A stretch of DNA of 64,000 nucleotides from G963667675 sp965197565 (GCA_965197565.1 CBDANK010000004.1:806001-870000), one strand, 5' to 3'; shown: positions 44,506-53,363, numbered from the stretch's first letter. A program made the numbers and translations. Notes: a model not told the origin generated them from the sequence alone.

Positions 44506-45747
44506 CTAAATAGCTCCCGCGCTGACCAGCGATTCCAAGTCACCAGTGGATAGGCCCAACTCACCGGAGTAAACCTCAGCGTTATGCTGGCCGATGCTGG
44601 GCGCGCTGTTTCTCAACCGCCATGGTGTTTCTGACAACTTGTAGGGTGCGCCGGGATATACCAACGTGGTTCCGTGCCGCGGGCTGGCCACCTTGATGAA
44701 GAATTCCCGATCCCAAAGTTGGGGGTTAGCCGTTATCTCCTCCGGTGTCGCTGCCTGACCCCAGGGATGATGGTGCTCTAGGCCCCAGTCGCTAATCTCT
44801 TGTCGAGTGTGGCCCAATGCCCATTCCTGGATTAGTCCTTCAATGTGATCCTCGTACTCGCCCCTCAATACAAAAAGATCGTCATATTTCTCTTCCATCA
44901 AGTCATCGACCACACCATCCCGGGCCATCCAGTCGCGCACATCGTCCCAGGCCCGGCGGCTATTAGTAATGAGGCTGAAATAGCCGTCCTTGCAGCGCCA
45001 AGTAGCGATGAAGTGGCCGCCGTGTCGGAAGCCGCAGCGGGTGGCGTTCTTGCCTTCATAGTTGTAGGCGGTGTTGACAATTTCCGTGGTAGCAGCCACC
45101 GCCTCCTGCATCGCAACGTCTATCTGTTGGCCCAAGCCGGTGTTCAACCGGTCGTACAATGCCAGCAGAGTGGCGGTGAACGCCCGGTTGGAGGTGGTGG
45201 TATAAGCCTGGGAGCCCCACAATTTGTTCGGCGGGGTATGAGGCCATCCGGTGATGTACATGTAGCCGCCCATAGCGAAACCGACTAGGTCGGAGGCCTT
45301 AAAGTCTTTGTAGGGGCCGGTCTGGCCGAAGGGTGTCATCGAGACGTACACCAGCCCCGGATTGTCGGCAGTGAGGTCTTCGTATCCTAGACTAAGGGAA
45401 TCCATGTACCCCGGCGAGCCGGTTTCAAGGAGTACGTCGGCCTTTTGGGCGAGCTGGCGGAGGAGGGCAGTGCCCTCGGTAGTAGCAAAGTCCAGGGTGA
45501 TGCCCCGCTTATTGGTGTTGAAGTGCAGCCACTTCAGGCTGTTTTCCGGGTGAGGCTGGTCGTGGACGAAAGGCCCGATCCATCGCATGGGGTCGCCACC
45601 TGGGGGCTCGATCTTGATCACGTCGGCACCCATATCGGCCATCAATTTTCCGCAGTAGACTCCCAGGGCGCCGGACAAGTCCAACACCCGATAACCGGTC
45701 AGGGGCTGCCGAGGTTCATTTGATGACGAGTCTTGGGCGAATGCCAT
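44506..45747 (-). CDS. CaiB/BaiF-family CoA-transferase
   Basis: A 413-residue family III CoA-transferase: YRVLDLSGALGVYCGKLMAD, MGADVIKIEPPGGDP, FNTNKRGITLDF, TPFGQTGPYKDFKASDLVGF and the ALYDRLNTGLGQQIDVAMQE segment, all in the usual order. It is the first gene of a pair with 43208. Close by lie a thiolase and OB-fold protein on the same strand, which suggests a shared CoA-thioester pathway. The acid substrate is not predictable from sequence. Confidence 0.88.
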   Translation of the reverse strand: MAFAQDSSSNEPRQPLTGYRVLDLSGALGVYCGKLMADMGADVIKIEPPGGDPMRWIGPFVHDQPHPENSLKWLHFNTNKRGITLDFATTEGTALLRQLAQKADVLLETGSPGYMDSLSLGYEDLTADNPGLVYVSMTPFGQTGPYKDFKASDLVGFAMGGYMYITGWPHTPPNKLWGSQAYTTTSNRAFTATLLALYDRLNTGLGQQIDVAMQEAVAATTEIVNTAYNYEGKNATRCGFRHGGHFIATWRCKDGYFSLITNSRRAWDDVRDWMARDGVVDDLMEEKYDDLFVLRGEYEDHIEGLIQEWALGHTRQEISDWGLEHHHPWGQAATPEEITANPQLWDREFFIKVASPRHGTTLVYPGAPYKLSETPWRLRNSAPSIGQHNAEVYSGELGLSTGDLESLVSAGAI

Positions 45748-45779
45748 AATTTCCTTCCCAAAAACAGTGCCGCGGGCCG

Positions 45780-45860
45780 CTAATAGGTCTTGATCTCCAG
45801 TACGTGGCCGTCAGGGTCATCGAAGTAGACCCTTCGTCGCTGTATGCCCTCGCTGGCCAT
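45780..45860 (-). pseudogene. VOC/glyoxalase-family C-terminal scrap
   Basis: A 26-codon frame ending in RRVYFDDPDGHVLEIKTY, the very typical last strand of vicinal-oxygen-chelate proteins including the metal-ligand Glu. Nothing recognisable of the rest remains upstream. Confidence 0.6.
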
Positions 45861-45940
45861 TATGATGGCATATTAGCGTCACAGTGGAGGAGTTGTCCAC
45901 AGCGGCTATCGCACAGGTCCCCCGTGCGGATACAACACTT

Positions 45941-46170
45941 TAGGCGGGCGTACGTTGCAAGACGCGGTCGGGGCATTGTCCACCGGGACCTCAAGCCTGG
46001 AAACCTGTGGCTCACTGCCGCCTCTGGGCTGGGAGAGCGAGGAGTGCAAAAAGAACGATCAGGATGATGGAGTAGCGAAGATAGGCGACCTTGGCTTGGC
46101 GGTGTCCCTGGACCGCTCCCGTCTTCCCAAGGACCCGTCGGAGCGGCCCGACTCAGCCGCATTCACGAAG
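45941..46170 (+). pseudogene. Ser/Thr protein kinase remnant
   Basis: Two short frames retain kinase core motifs in order: RGRGIVHRDLKPGNLWLTA (catalytic loop, HRDLKPxN) at ~45955-46020 and, after a shift, VAKIGDLGLAVSLDRSRL (DFG region, here DLG) at ~46070-46120, then PSERPDSAAF, like the conserved end of the fold. The intervening and flanking parts are missing, so this is debris of a larger gene. The gap 45861-46353 otherwise holds nothing clear. Confidence 0.7.
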
Positions 46171-46353
46171 TTTTTCTTCCAGCTGATCCACGCGCCCGGT
46201 ATCCAGGGCGACGTGGTAACCCAAGCCGGTTGACGGAAGGCCAACCCTGTGATCTCCCTAATCTGTGGTAGCCGTGCGCTCACTTAAGAGTAAGCGGTCC
46301 AGCAGGCCGACCGGGGACCTCATCATCCGTGAATGAGGAGACACCCGCTGGAT

Positions 46354-47688
46354 CTAGCCAGGAGTGGCGCTCCACACGGTAAAATAACCGCCCAACGGCA
46401 TGGGACCGCCGGAGATAGCGATCTCAGGCTTTACCCCCGTGACTTGTCGAGCGCCCGCCCGTCCCTGTAACTGCTGGATGCAGTCGGTGTGCATCCAGAA
46501 ACGGCTGCGGCCGCTCCCGATATTGCCGCCGCTGGGGAGAACGGGATTCGGCCCCTCAACACTGATATCCGTTTGATAAAAGTCCAGTGCCTCCCCAAAT
46601 TTAATACCCCGGAAGCCGAGGCCCTCCAGGTGGAACGGGTGGAACAGGGAGAAGCCATCAAACATGTTTTCGAAGGAGAGATCGGTAGCAGTGATCCCGG
46701 CGCCTTCGTAGAGCTTCCTCCCCGTCCTACCGGCCTCCGCCTCGATCTCATCCAGGGTTGGAGTGAGACTCCTGGGCTCGGTTGTACTCCTCGTATGGTT
46801 GAGGATGTAGATCGGCTTCTGTTTCATGTCCTTGGCTCGTTCGACGGTAGTGAATAGGTAGGCCCCGGTTACCATAATCGGTATGTCGTTATCGTAGAGG
46901 TTGGCCGGCTTAGCGATCCACCGCGATGACAAGTAGTCATCCGCCGTCAATTGCTCAGGCCGGTGTTGCGCCCAGTACCCCTCCGGAAATAACAGGCCGT
47001 TCCTTTTCGCGTTCGTAACGAAGGGGGCCATCATGTCGTGGGTTTTTCCGTACTTCCGGCAGTATTCGGCGAACTGCACAGCCGTTCCCCAGCAGTCCGG
47101 AACACCCCATAGACCGCCGGTTTCAGGACTTAGAGCGCTAGTACCAGGAATGGTGTCTTCAGCGTTAGCCCCTCCCTGGAAATACCGGCCTGCCAGGTTA
47201 TGCCAACCCTTGAGTACTAGGCAGGTGTGAGTGAGGCCATCACCCACAGCCTGGGCGGCAACGACGATGGCGTTGGACATACATCCGGGAGCGTTCATGG
47301 TGAACTTGACGTTCTCCAGCTCCGGCATGTTCTTTAAGATCCACTTTGCACTCAACTTTGCGATACCGTCCAAGGGATCGCTAGTAGGATTGAAGGCGTT
47401 GACGACATCCATGGGGACGGGTCTGCCCTCTGGCCAGTGAGCCCCCGTAGTAGTCAAAGGGTCGAGGACCAAACCGTCAATCTGGTCTGGCGAAACCCCC
47501 GCGTCCTCTATAGCTTTCCTGAGTGCCAGGATGCTCCAGGCACCCACAGAGGTGCTGGGTTCTTCGTCCCAGCGCCGGGCAGTCGGAGAGTGCCCGATAC
47601 CGACTGCCGCTACCTTCGCTCTGTGTTCCCATAATCCCAATCCCTCCTCGGTTCGATACATGGAAGCAGAAGCATTCTGGGTGGTCAT
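46354..47688 (-). CDS. Thiolase-family protein (SCP-x type)
   Basis: A 444-residue thiolase-like protein: KVAAVGIGHSPT, ALRKAIEDAGVSPDQIDGLV, then NAPGCMSNAIVVAAQAVGDG, which contains a Cys at the nucleophile position, and QGGANAEDTIPG. The C-terminal half has FENMFDGFSLFHPFHLEGL and LPSGGNIGSGRSRFWMHT, and IAISGGPMPLGGYFTVW. The usual second catalytic Cys (CxG) near the end is not evident, so it may be a condensation-inactive sterol-carrier-type thiolase that needs its OB-fold partner, found just downstream of it in the reverse direction at 47739. Family well supported; reaction uncertain. Confidence 0.82.
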   Translation of the reverse strand: MTTQNASASMYRTEEGLGLWEHRAKVAAVGIGHSPTARRWDEEPSTSVGAWSILALRKAIEDAGVSPDQIDGLVLDPLTTTGAHWPEGRPVPMDVVNAFNPTSDPLDGIAKLSAKWILKNMPELENVKFTMNAPGCMSNAIVVAAQAVGDGLTHTCLVLKGWHNLAGRYFQGGANAEDTIPGTSALSPETGGLWGVPDCWGTAVQFAEYCRKYGKTHDMMAPFVTNAKRNGLLFPEGYWAQHRPEQLTADDYLSSRWIAKPANLYDNDIPIMVTGAYLFTTVERAKDMKQKPIYILNHTRSTTEPRSLTPTLDEIEAEAGRTGRKLYEGAGITATDLSFENMFDGFSLFHPFHLEGLGFRGIKFGEALDFYQTDISVEGPNPVLPSGGNIGSGRSRFWMHTDCIQQLQGRAGARQVTGVKPEIAISGGPMPLGGYFTVWSATPG

Positions 47689-47738
47689 TGTTCACTCCCT
47701 TCTACAAGCATTGAACGTACCTGGAAATATAAGTGGGT

Positions 47739-48149
47739 CTAAACTACTACCCGCCACTCGGGAACCTTTTGGCCGTTTGCGGACGCCTCGAACACCACTT
47801 CTACACTGGCCCCCACTGGGACCTCATCCACCGGTGTTCCGGGGAGGTGGGAATACATCTGGATATCCTGGTCATCGTCCAACATAATCACCGCAACGTT
47901 GAACGGTTGGTCCTCATGAAGCAGTCTGACAGGGGAGTCGTACACCACGCCGTAGTTGTATATCTTGCCCCGCCCACTCATCTCTTTCCATTCCAGGTCA
48001 CTTCCTGAGCCACATTGCACACACGTCGGCGCGGGTGGATACAGGAGCCTGCTGCAGGCTTTACAGTTTTGGATGATCAGCCGCCCTTCGTTGGCGGCGT
48101 CCCAGAAGGGCTTAGTCAACTCATCGGGTATCACACCCTGCTTTGCCAT
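47739..48149 (-). CDS. Zn-ribbon OB-fold protein (DUF35), thiolase partner
   Basis: A 136-residue protein with an N-terminal helix (ELTKPFWDAANEGRLIIQ), a rubredoxin-like zinc ribbon (NCKACSRLLYPPAPTCVQCG) and a C-terminal OB fold (GKIYNYGVVYDSPV...VPVGASVEVVFEA). Proteins of this type form heteromers with SCP-x thiolases, the DUF35 subunit binding CoA substrates. ATG 48149 is chosen because GGAGGAG precedes it. It lies just upstream of the thiolase gene with a 50-bp gap, an operon. Confidence 0.88.
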   Translation of the reverse strand: MAKQGVIPDELTKPFWDAANEGRLIIQNCKACSRLLYPPAPTCVQCGSGSDLEWKEMSGRGKIYNYGVVYDSPVRLLHEDQPFNVAVIMLDDDQDIQMYSHLPGTPVDEVPVGASVEVVFEASANGQKVPEWRVVV

Positions 48150-48393
48150 ATCTCTCCTCCATTGTTGGTAGTATCCAGAGCGGAATTGGAAGCTGTGCTG
48201 GCTATGCTCGAAGCCCGGTTCAAGAAAAGATGCAGTCCTGGTGAACATCGACGGTGCCGAAGAGTTGGTTCACCCAGAATGTCGGGAAGAACTGGGAAAA
48301 TCAACAATGGAGACAGCCCAATTGGGTATCGCTCGTGGGGGCATTACATTCGAGTCACAGACCTGACAGACGACACAAGTTATCGCCTTGTTT

Positions 48394-48413
48394 GGTTCCG
48401 TTTGCCTTTGGTG
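48394..48413 (+). repeat. Third copy of the 32.3-kb inverted-repeat arm
   Basis: GGTTCCGTTTGCCTTTGGTG matches the arm at 32311-32330 with one change. The related sequence at 38004-38020 is in the reverse sense. The copy here precedes a truncated DNA methyltransferase start. Confidence 0.65.
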
Positions 48414-48437
48414 CTTGGCCTATGGTAACATCCCGAC

Positions 48438-48530
48438 ATGGCTGAAATCAACGTAGCAAACTGGACCCTCTTTCACGGCGACAACCTGAACTTTCTCCGG
48501 GGCATCAACTCCGGAATACATCCTCAATGA
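48438..48530 (+). pseudogene. N-terminal stub of a site-specific DNA methyltransferase
   Basis: 30 codons read WTLFHGDNLNFLRGINSG, the start of an N4/N6 DNA methyltransferase of the beta type (usual LxxGDNLxxLRxxxSxSVDLIYxDPPF), then IHPQ and a stop. The catalytic DPPF part is gone. A defence-gene fragment. Confidence 0.7.
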
Positions 48531-48563
48531 GTCAACCGCCCGATGGAAAGTTGAGGAGGAGAC

Positions 48564-48920
48564 ATGGAATCCGATGCAATGACCCTGGTGAAGGACATCG
48601 TATCAATCATATTGATGGTTGTGGCGACAGTCCTATGCGCTGCGCTGATTATCGGACTGATTAAGGTCTTCCCGACCCTCCGGCGGTCCCTCTTGAACCT
48701 TGAAAGGGTAAGCACCAGCGCAGCCGAAGCGGCACCGGACATGGTGGCGGCGGCCGGGAACATTAAAGAGGCTACAGCCCACATCCGCGATGCCGCCAAG
48801 GATGTTGTCGGAGCAACCTCTATCCTGAGACTTTTGGGGCCGGCCGGAGCGGCGGCGAATATTGCAAGTACCGGAATCGGCAGACTAGGGCCGTGGATCG
48901 CCGGTCTATTCCGCCGGTAG
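48564..48920 (+). CDS. Small membrane protein with amphipathic tail
   Basis: A 118-residue protein: short N-terminus, a single transmembrane helix (IILMVVATVLCAALIIGLI), then a basic stretch and a helical, Ala-rich region (AEAAPDMVAAAGNIKEATAH, then IRDAAKDVVGATSIL) resembling the DUF948-like methyl-accepting type coils. No domain with known role. GAGGAGAC precedes the ATG. Confidence 0.6.
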   Translation: MESDAMTLVKDIVSIILMVVATVLCAALIIGLIKVFPTLRRSLLNLERVSTSAAEAAPDMVAAAGNIKEATAHIRDAAKDVVGATSILRLLGPAGAAANIASTGIGRLGPWIAGLFRR

Positions 48921-48972
48921 GTTAGGTCCCTCTGCACCAAAGGTAGGGCCTTGTATTGGGTTTAGGGTATGC

Positions 48973-50073
48973 CTAATTCCGGCCCGGCAAGCGAGGCCGG
49001 AACTTCGCCCACCGCGGCGGCAAATTGCGTGGCTCAGCCTTGCGGGACATTTTCGGAAATATGGGCTTGGGAATCCGATGCCGTTTCCTTGCTTGACCCT
49101 TTCCTTGCACTGGAGAGACTTCGGCGAGGGGGGGCCTTGCTTGGGCAGCTTTGGGCGGTGGCAATTTCGGTTTCGATTGCGATACTGGCCGCGCCTCCGC
49201 CTTGACTACCGGACGGGACGCGGCCCCGTCTTTTACCACGTCGGCCCACTCCCGGAACGGCGGGTCCACCTTGGCCCTTTCCCCCGGCGTCTTGTTCCGT
49301 AGGCTTTCATGGCCACGGAAAAGATTGTAGGTCAGCACCCAGCCGTCAAGATAGCGTTGCCCGGTCTTGCGGCTGTCCAGCCCCCGGAGAGTCTTAACGC
49401 GACCCCTAAACGTCCCTTGCAGCCGCTCCGACAAGTTGTTATTGATGTCCGCCGACAACCCTTCCGACTGCATATGCCGGGCTTCCGGCATAATGTCCTT
49501 GATGGGCTTGACATAAGACCGGAGCTTGTCTGTGGTGATGGTCTTGGGCGGTTTGTCCGCCGCCTCAATTGCTTTTCTAAAAACAACCCGCGCCGCTTGA
49601 GCGTCCCGCCTGGGGGTTAGGTGGGAGGCTAGGATATAACGGGTCTCGGAGTCCATGACATTCCAAAGCCACATCTTTTGCCCGCCCACATCCACCTGCA
49701 TTTCATCCGCCACCCAATGCCCACCGGTCTGTGCTTTATGGTCTTTCATTTGCCCGATGGCTTCGTCGGTGTAGTCCCGCACCCACTCATAGACTGTGGC
49801 CTTGCTGGGTTCCTTCTCTAGGTCGTATTCCTCTTTCAAGCCCTCCGCGATCTGCTTGTAACTCTTGCCCGTGTAGTAGTCCCGGATGGCGCTGCCCATG
49901 AGTTCCGCGTCCATCCACCGGCCCTTGCCCTTGCCGTTGGCGCGAAAGGCTTTGTCACAGACGAGGCAGCGATAGCGCTGCTGATTGTTGCGGACGCCCA
50001 TCTTGCGGACGCGGTCAGCAGCGCACTCCGGGCAGTTGACCGTGTAAGTGGTGGTCTCGGTAAACTCGGACAT
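48973..50073 (-). CDS. IS6-like DDE transposase with zinc finger and Pro-rich tail
   Basis: A 366-residue protein. N-terminal zinc finger CPECAADRV...YRCLVCDKAF (residues ~14-40), helix-turn-helix (YYTGKSYKQIAEGLKEEY), and a DDE core with HWVADEMQVDV (Asp), TITTDKLRSYV (Asp) and NNLSERLQGTFRGR (Glu). The last ~85 residues are an extra Pro/Lys-rich tail (KPKLPPPKAAQARPPLAEVS, PKPIFPKMS), unusual in a transposase. I see no terminal inverted repeats on either side, so it may be a non-mobile, possibly domesticated gene. Confidence 0.78.
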   Translation of the reverse strand: MSEFTETTTYTVNCPECAADRVRKMGVRNNQQRYRCLVCDKAFRANGKGKGRWMDAELMGSAIRDYYTGKSYKQIAEGLKEEYDLEKEPSKATVYEWVRDYTDEAIGQMKDHKAQTGGHWVADEMQVDVGGQKMWLWNVMDSETRYILASHLTPRRDAQAARVVFRKAIEAADKPPKTITTDKLRSYVKPIKDIMPEARHMQSEGLSADINNNLSERLQGTFRGRVKTLRGLDSRKTGQRYLDGWVLTYNLFRGHESLRNKTPGERAKVDPPFREWADVVKDGAASRPVVKAEARPVSQSKPKLPPPKAAQARPPLAEVSPVQGKGQARKRHRIPKPIFPKMSRKAEPRNLPPRWAKFRPRLPGRN

Positions 50074-50097
50074 GCCTCATTCTAGCATAAGGGCCAG

Positions 50098-50283
50098 TCA
50101 AACCGTGTGCTTAGATCGGTTTTTCAAGGCGCGGATAGCCACTCGAATGCCAAGCCATCCACCAAGGGAAGCCAACGCCAGCATCATTACTATAAAAGTC
50201 ACGTCCAGTACTAAACCAATACCAAGGTGGGATGTGCATTTCGGGGTCTTGAAGACAACCAAAAGGACTCCGCAGCTCCTCAT
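50098..50283 (-). CDS. Small membrane peptide, N-terminus from a MITE
   Basis: A 61-codon frame with a hydrophobic helix (VTFIVMMLALASLGGWLGI) and a basic end (RALKNRSKHTV). Its first ~24 codons lie within MITE 50211-50362, so the native start was probably replaced. Only the hydrophobic part argues for coding. Confidence 0.3.
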   Translation of the reverse strand: MRSCGVLLVVFKTPKCTSHLGIGLVLDVTFIVMMLALASLGGWLGIRVAIRALKNRSKHTV

Positions 50284-50362
50284 TTCACCTTTGGGCCCCT
50301 ACTGGGTCGCCACTGACAGTGCGGTCTAGCGATATGTACATTTCACCTTGGCTTTAGTTTAG
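50211..50362. mobile_element. 152-bp MITE, copy (a)
   Basis: Ends CTAAACCAATACCAAGGTGG (left) and CACCTTGGCTTTAGTTTAG (right) are inverted repeats similar to the ends of the IS630-type element 53435-54673. No gene inside. IS630 element 3 begins at its right end, in the TA of TTTAG. Confidence 0.75.
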
Positions 50363-51591
50363 TAGAGCCTCACTGTTGTATTGATGGGTATAGGGACTTG
50401 AGCTTGATGCGGGCGTCCTCGGTTGTGAAGCGCCAGTCCACCTGAATTACGTCCCGGTTCCGTTGGTCCTGCCATGCGCCTGTTTCCCGTTCCAGGACTT
50501 CCTGGCTGGGTATCCGGCGATCCAAGCACTGCCGCGCCAGCACCCCCAGTTCGATCTCGGCCATATTAAGCCAACTCCCGTGCTTCGGGGTGTAATGTAT
50601 CTCCAGCCGTTGGGCAATGCGCCGTGCCTCCGCCGGCTCGAAAGCCTGGTATAGGGATGCCGGATGATGGGTGTTCAGGTTGTCCATCACCAAGACTATC
50701 CGCTCCTTGTCGACATAGTCCTCGTCCACCAGTTTCTTGACCACCCGTGCCCAGTCGGCCTTGGTGCGCCGGTCCGTGACCTCCACCCGCCGCCATCCCT
50801 CCAGGGGCGCGAACAGCATGAACAGGTTGCTCACTCCGTTGCGTTGATATTCGTAATCGTATGCCATGGCTGCCCCCGGCCGCGACGGACGGGGTTGGCG
50901 GGTCTCCTGCACCAGTTGCTTGCTGGTCTCGTCCAGACACACCAGCACCTCCCCCTCTCCGTAGGGACGGTGATAGACCTCCAACACGTCCTCCATGGCG
51001 CACACAAAGTCCGCGCTCCCTTGGGGCGGGAGGCACCAGCATTCTTTCAGCCAAGGCTTGAGTTCGTTTTTTTCAGAGTCCGGCGCACCGTCTCTGTGCT
51101 GATGCTATCCACTATCTCCTGCGCCACCAATCCATCGGCCAGCATTTGCAGCGTCCAACTGACCCGTCCCTCCGGCGGTTGAGAGCAGGCCAAGGCTACC
51201 AGGTGGGCCTCACCCTGACCATCCAGCTTTTTCTTGCGGCGCTTTAGCTGCTGTTTGCGTCCCAGGGCTGCCTCCAGGCCCTCCTCCACGCACCGGCGGC
51301 GCACCCGTTCCACCGTGGCGCTGCCCACCTTCAGGACCCAGGCTATATCCTCGTCCCTCATTGCGCCATCAACCTGGTTCTCATCGCTAAGCAGCAGAAT
51401 GCGGGCGTGAGTCTGCTTGTAAGCCGCCGCCCAACCCTTGGACACCAATCCCTTCAGTTCCTCCTGTTCCTCCTCCGTAAGTCCCACTCGGTATTTCTTC
51501 ATCATCACATCCATCCCCGCTTCCCGATTTTCTTTTTTGACTGTTAACCCATCATATCTCACCAGCCATCATTTCAATGATGGTCAGCTAC
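50362..51591 (-). mobile_element. IS630-family element 3
   Basis: Ends with related termini (TAGTAG near 50363, CTACTAG near 51588) flank one transposase gene. The left end lies against MITE (a), the right end cuts the small gene at 51574. The boundary is approximate by one or two bases. Confidence 0.75.
50370..51514 (-). CDS. IS630-family transposase, programmed -1 frameshift
   Basis: ORF A (51514 to ~51067) holds the helix-turn-helix (IAWVLKVGSATVERVRRRC); at the A7 run (51067-51073) a -1 shift yields KNELKPWLKECWCLPPQ and ORF B (to 50370), with VCLDETSKQLV, IVLVMDNLNTHH and MAEIELGVLARQCLD (DDE residues). There is no other interruption, so this copy is the best-preserved of the three A7-type elements and is probably functional if frameshifting occurs. 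ATG 51514 has a GGGG-containing ribosome region before it. Confidence 0.82.
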
Positions 51592-51852
51592 TAGGGAGTC
51601 GTTACCGAACGCAAGGGCACAAATCGCTATCCACGTGTTGCCGCCGATGAACACCCACCAAGACGCCTTGTATTTCTGGTATTGGGATTTGGTGTTATCG
51701 CAGCAGGTTCTCAAATATGCTGTGAAAGAACTCCACCATAGCGGAAGCTGTGGGCTAAACCAGTGCCAAAACGTTGGAAGAATGATGTTGAGGGCAATCA
51801 ACATCGCTCCTCCTGAGGTCTCGCTTAGAACGTCCAGAAGCCATTCAAACAT
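51574..51852 (-). CDS. Small membrane-associated protein, 3' end from IS630
   Basis: A 92-residue protein starting MFEWLLDVLSETSGGAMLIA with a hydrophobic stretch (LIALNIILPTFWHWF) and a second one (WWVFIGGNTWIAICALAF). A GGAGG site precedes the ATG. The last residues (SLVADHH) come from the end of IS630 element 3, so the C-terminus is truncated. A 63-bp piece of it is duplicated just upstream (51866-51928). Confidence 0.5.
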   Translation of the reverse strand: MFEWLLDVLSETSGGAMLIALNIILPTFWHWFSPQLPLWWSSFTAYLRTCCDNTKSQYQKYKASWWVFIGGNTWIAICALAFGNDSLVADHH

Positions 51853-51928
51853 AAAGCCTCCGCCATGCCAAAACGTTGGAAGAATGATGTTGAGGGCAAT
51901 CAACATCGCTCCTCCTGAGGTCTCGCTT
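51764..51928. repeat. 63-bp direct repeat
   Basis: 51764-51826 and 51866-51928 are identical over 63 bp and lie 102 bp apart. The first is inside the gene at 51574; the second precedes it. Confidence 0.9.
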
Positions 51929-51991
51929 TCGGACCCGTCGGCGGAGGCACTTTGGAAGTTGACATGCTTTCACCTGTATTACAACGACGGT

Positions 51992-52174
51992 TCAAGGAGG
52001 GATGTGCGGGGAGGCACGAAGTGCGGCGCGGCGCTTGGCATGGGAGCGCCTGGCCCGTTCGTTACTATCCTGCGTCTCTTCCAGCCACCGCAGCAACTCA
52101 GCCGGCCCGAACCGTTCCCTGGGCAGCAATTCCCGCACCACCCGGTAGACCTGCGGCCTCGTGATCCGGGGCAT
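51992..52174 (-). CDS. IS701 copy A, overlapping C-terminal ORF
   Basis: A 60-codon frame starting MPRITRPQVYRVVRELLPRE, +1 to the main transposase frame and overlapping its end. It reads like the usual C-terminus of IS701 transposases (LLRWLEETQDSNERARRSH). It may be fused to the main protein by frameshifting at GGGGGGAAAAAG or made separately from its own ATG. It is the same in copy B. Confidence 0.6.
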   Translation of the reverse strand: MPRITRPQVYRVVRELLPRERFGPAELLRWLEETQDSNERARRSHAKRRAALRASPHIPP

Positions 52175-53363
52175 CTTTTTCCCCCCAAGCCTGTTGCAGG
52201 CTCAGCAGAAAAGCTCCGCCCAGCAGGCACAGGGCCACGTGGTGATGCCATCCCGCCCATGTCCGGGTCTCGTACTCGTCCAGCCCCACGTCGCTCTTCT
52301 CCGTCTCGAACTCGGTCTCAATGCGCCACCGGGAGCCTCCCACGTATGCCAGGGTCTCCAACGGGGTATCCTCCGGAGCGTTGGACAAGTAGTAGCGGGG
52401 TTCGCTGCCGTCCAGGTTCCGGCGGTAGACGGCCCAAACCATCTCGCCGGGCTTGCGCCTCCTGGTTACCCGCACCCGCTGGGCGCTGAACATATAGCTC
52501 CTCGGCCCCTGGGATCCCTCCGCCACCGTTATCTCCCGCCAGGCATCCCCCGGCAATTCTTCGCTGCGCTGCTCCATGGTCCGCCGCTGTCCGTCCACCA
52601 GCTTGGGCTTTCGGGGACGCCCGAACCCCTGATAGTCCGCACTGGTCCAAGCCGGCTCCAAGGGCCAGACGGTGGTGCCGCCGGGAACGTCCAGCACGTA
52701 CCACATCCCCTGAGCCGCTAGTCCCTCCCGGAAGGACGGCGACATACCGAGGGCGTCGTCCCCGGCAACCCAGCCGGCCCTCAGATGGCCCCGCTCCAAG
52801 ACCCGCCCCAGCATCTCCAATGCCAGTTCCGTCTTCGACCGGTAGCCCTGCCTCTCCTCCGGAACCCCCGCCGCCTCACACCGGTCTTGGTCCGAGGTCC
52901 AGCTCTCCGGCAGATACAGCCGCTTGTCCACCAAGGCCCGGCCCAGCGGGCTGACATAGGCCAGGAACATTCCGGCCTGGCAACTGGCCACCTTGCCCAG
53001 CCTCCCGCAATACTGACGGGCCACTCCCACGGACTTCCTGCCCTGCTTGGGGAAGTCGCTGCCGTCCAGTACCCACACCGCCTCCGGATGTCCAATCCGG
53101 GGTCCCAAGTACTCTTGAAGACGTCCTATGACCGTGTCGTCATCCCAGGGGGATGCAGCGAGAAACCGCTGCATCACCCTGGCTGACGCCGGAACCGTCT
53201 CCGACAGATTCTCGGCGTTGCGCCGCTCCCCGGACTGTACCAGGAGAGCCTGGAGATAATGGCGGCTGTGGTCCCGCGCTTCCCTGCGGCCAAACAGCGG
53301 AGCGAAGTAAGCGTGAAAATCCTGAAAGGCCCCGTACACCTGCTCGAAAGCCGCCGCATCCAC
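52098..53363 (-). CDS. IS701-family transposase, copy A
   Basis: A 421-residue DDE transposase. VWVLDGSDFPKQGRKSVGVA near residue 96 carries the first Asp, GWVAGDDALGMSPSFREGL near residue 200 the second, and SRWRIETEFETEKSDVGLDE near residue 345 the Glu; the C-terminal helices follow. It differs from copy B by Ala for Gly near residue 59. The GTG start at 53363 follows GCAGGGAA. It is intact, so the element may be active. Confidence 0.9.
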   Translation of the reverse strand: MDAAAFEQVYGAFQDFHAYFAPLFGRREARDHSRHYLQALLVQSGERRNAENLSETVPASARVMQRFLAASPWDDDTVIGRLQEYLGPRIGHPEAVWVLDGSDFPKQGRKSVGVARQYCGRLGKVASCQAGMFLAYVSPLGRALVDKRLYLPESWTSDQDRCEAAGVPEERQGYRSKTELALEMLGRVLERGHLRAGWVAGDDALGMSPSFREGLAAQGMWYVLDVPGGTTVWPLEPAWTSADYQGFGRPRKPKLVDGQRRTMEQRSEELPGDAWREITVAEGSQGPRSYMFSAQRVRVTRRRKPGEMVWAVYRRNLDGSEPRYYLSNAPEDTPLETLAYVGGSRWRIETEFETEKSDVGLDEYETRTWAGWHHHVALCLLGGAFLLSLQQAWGEKDAPDHEAAGLPGGAGIAAQGTVRAG

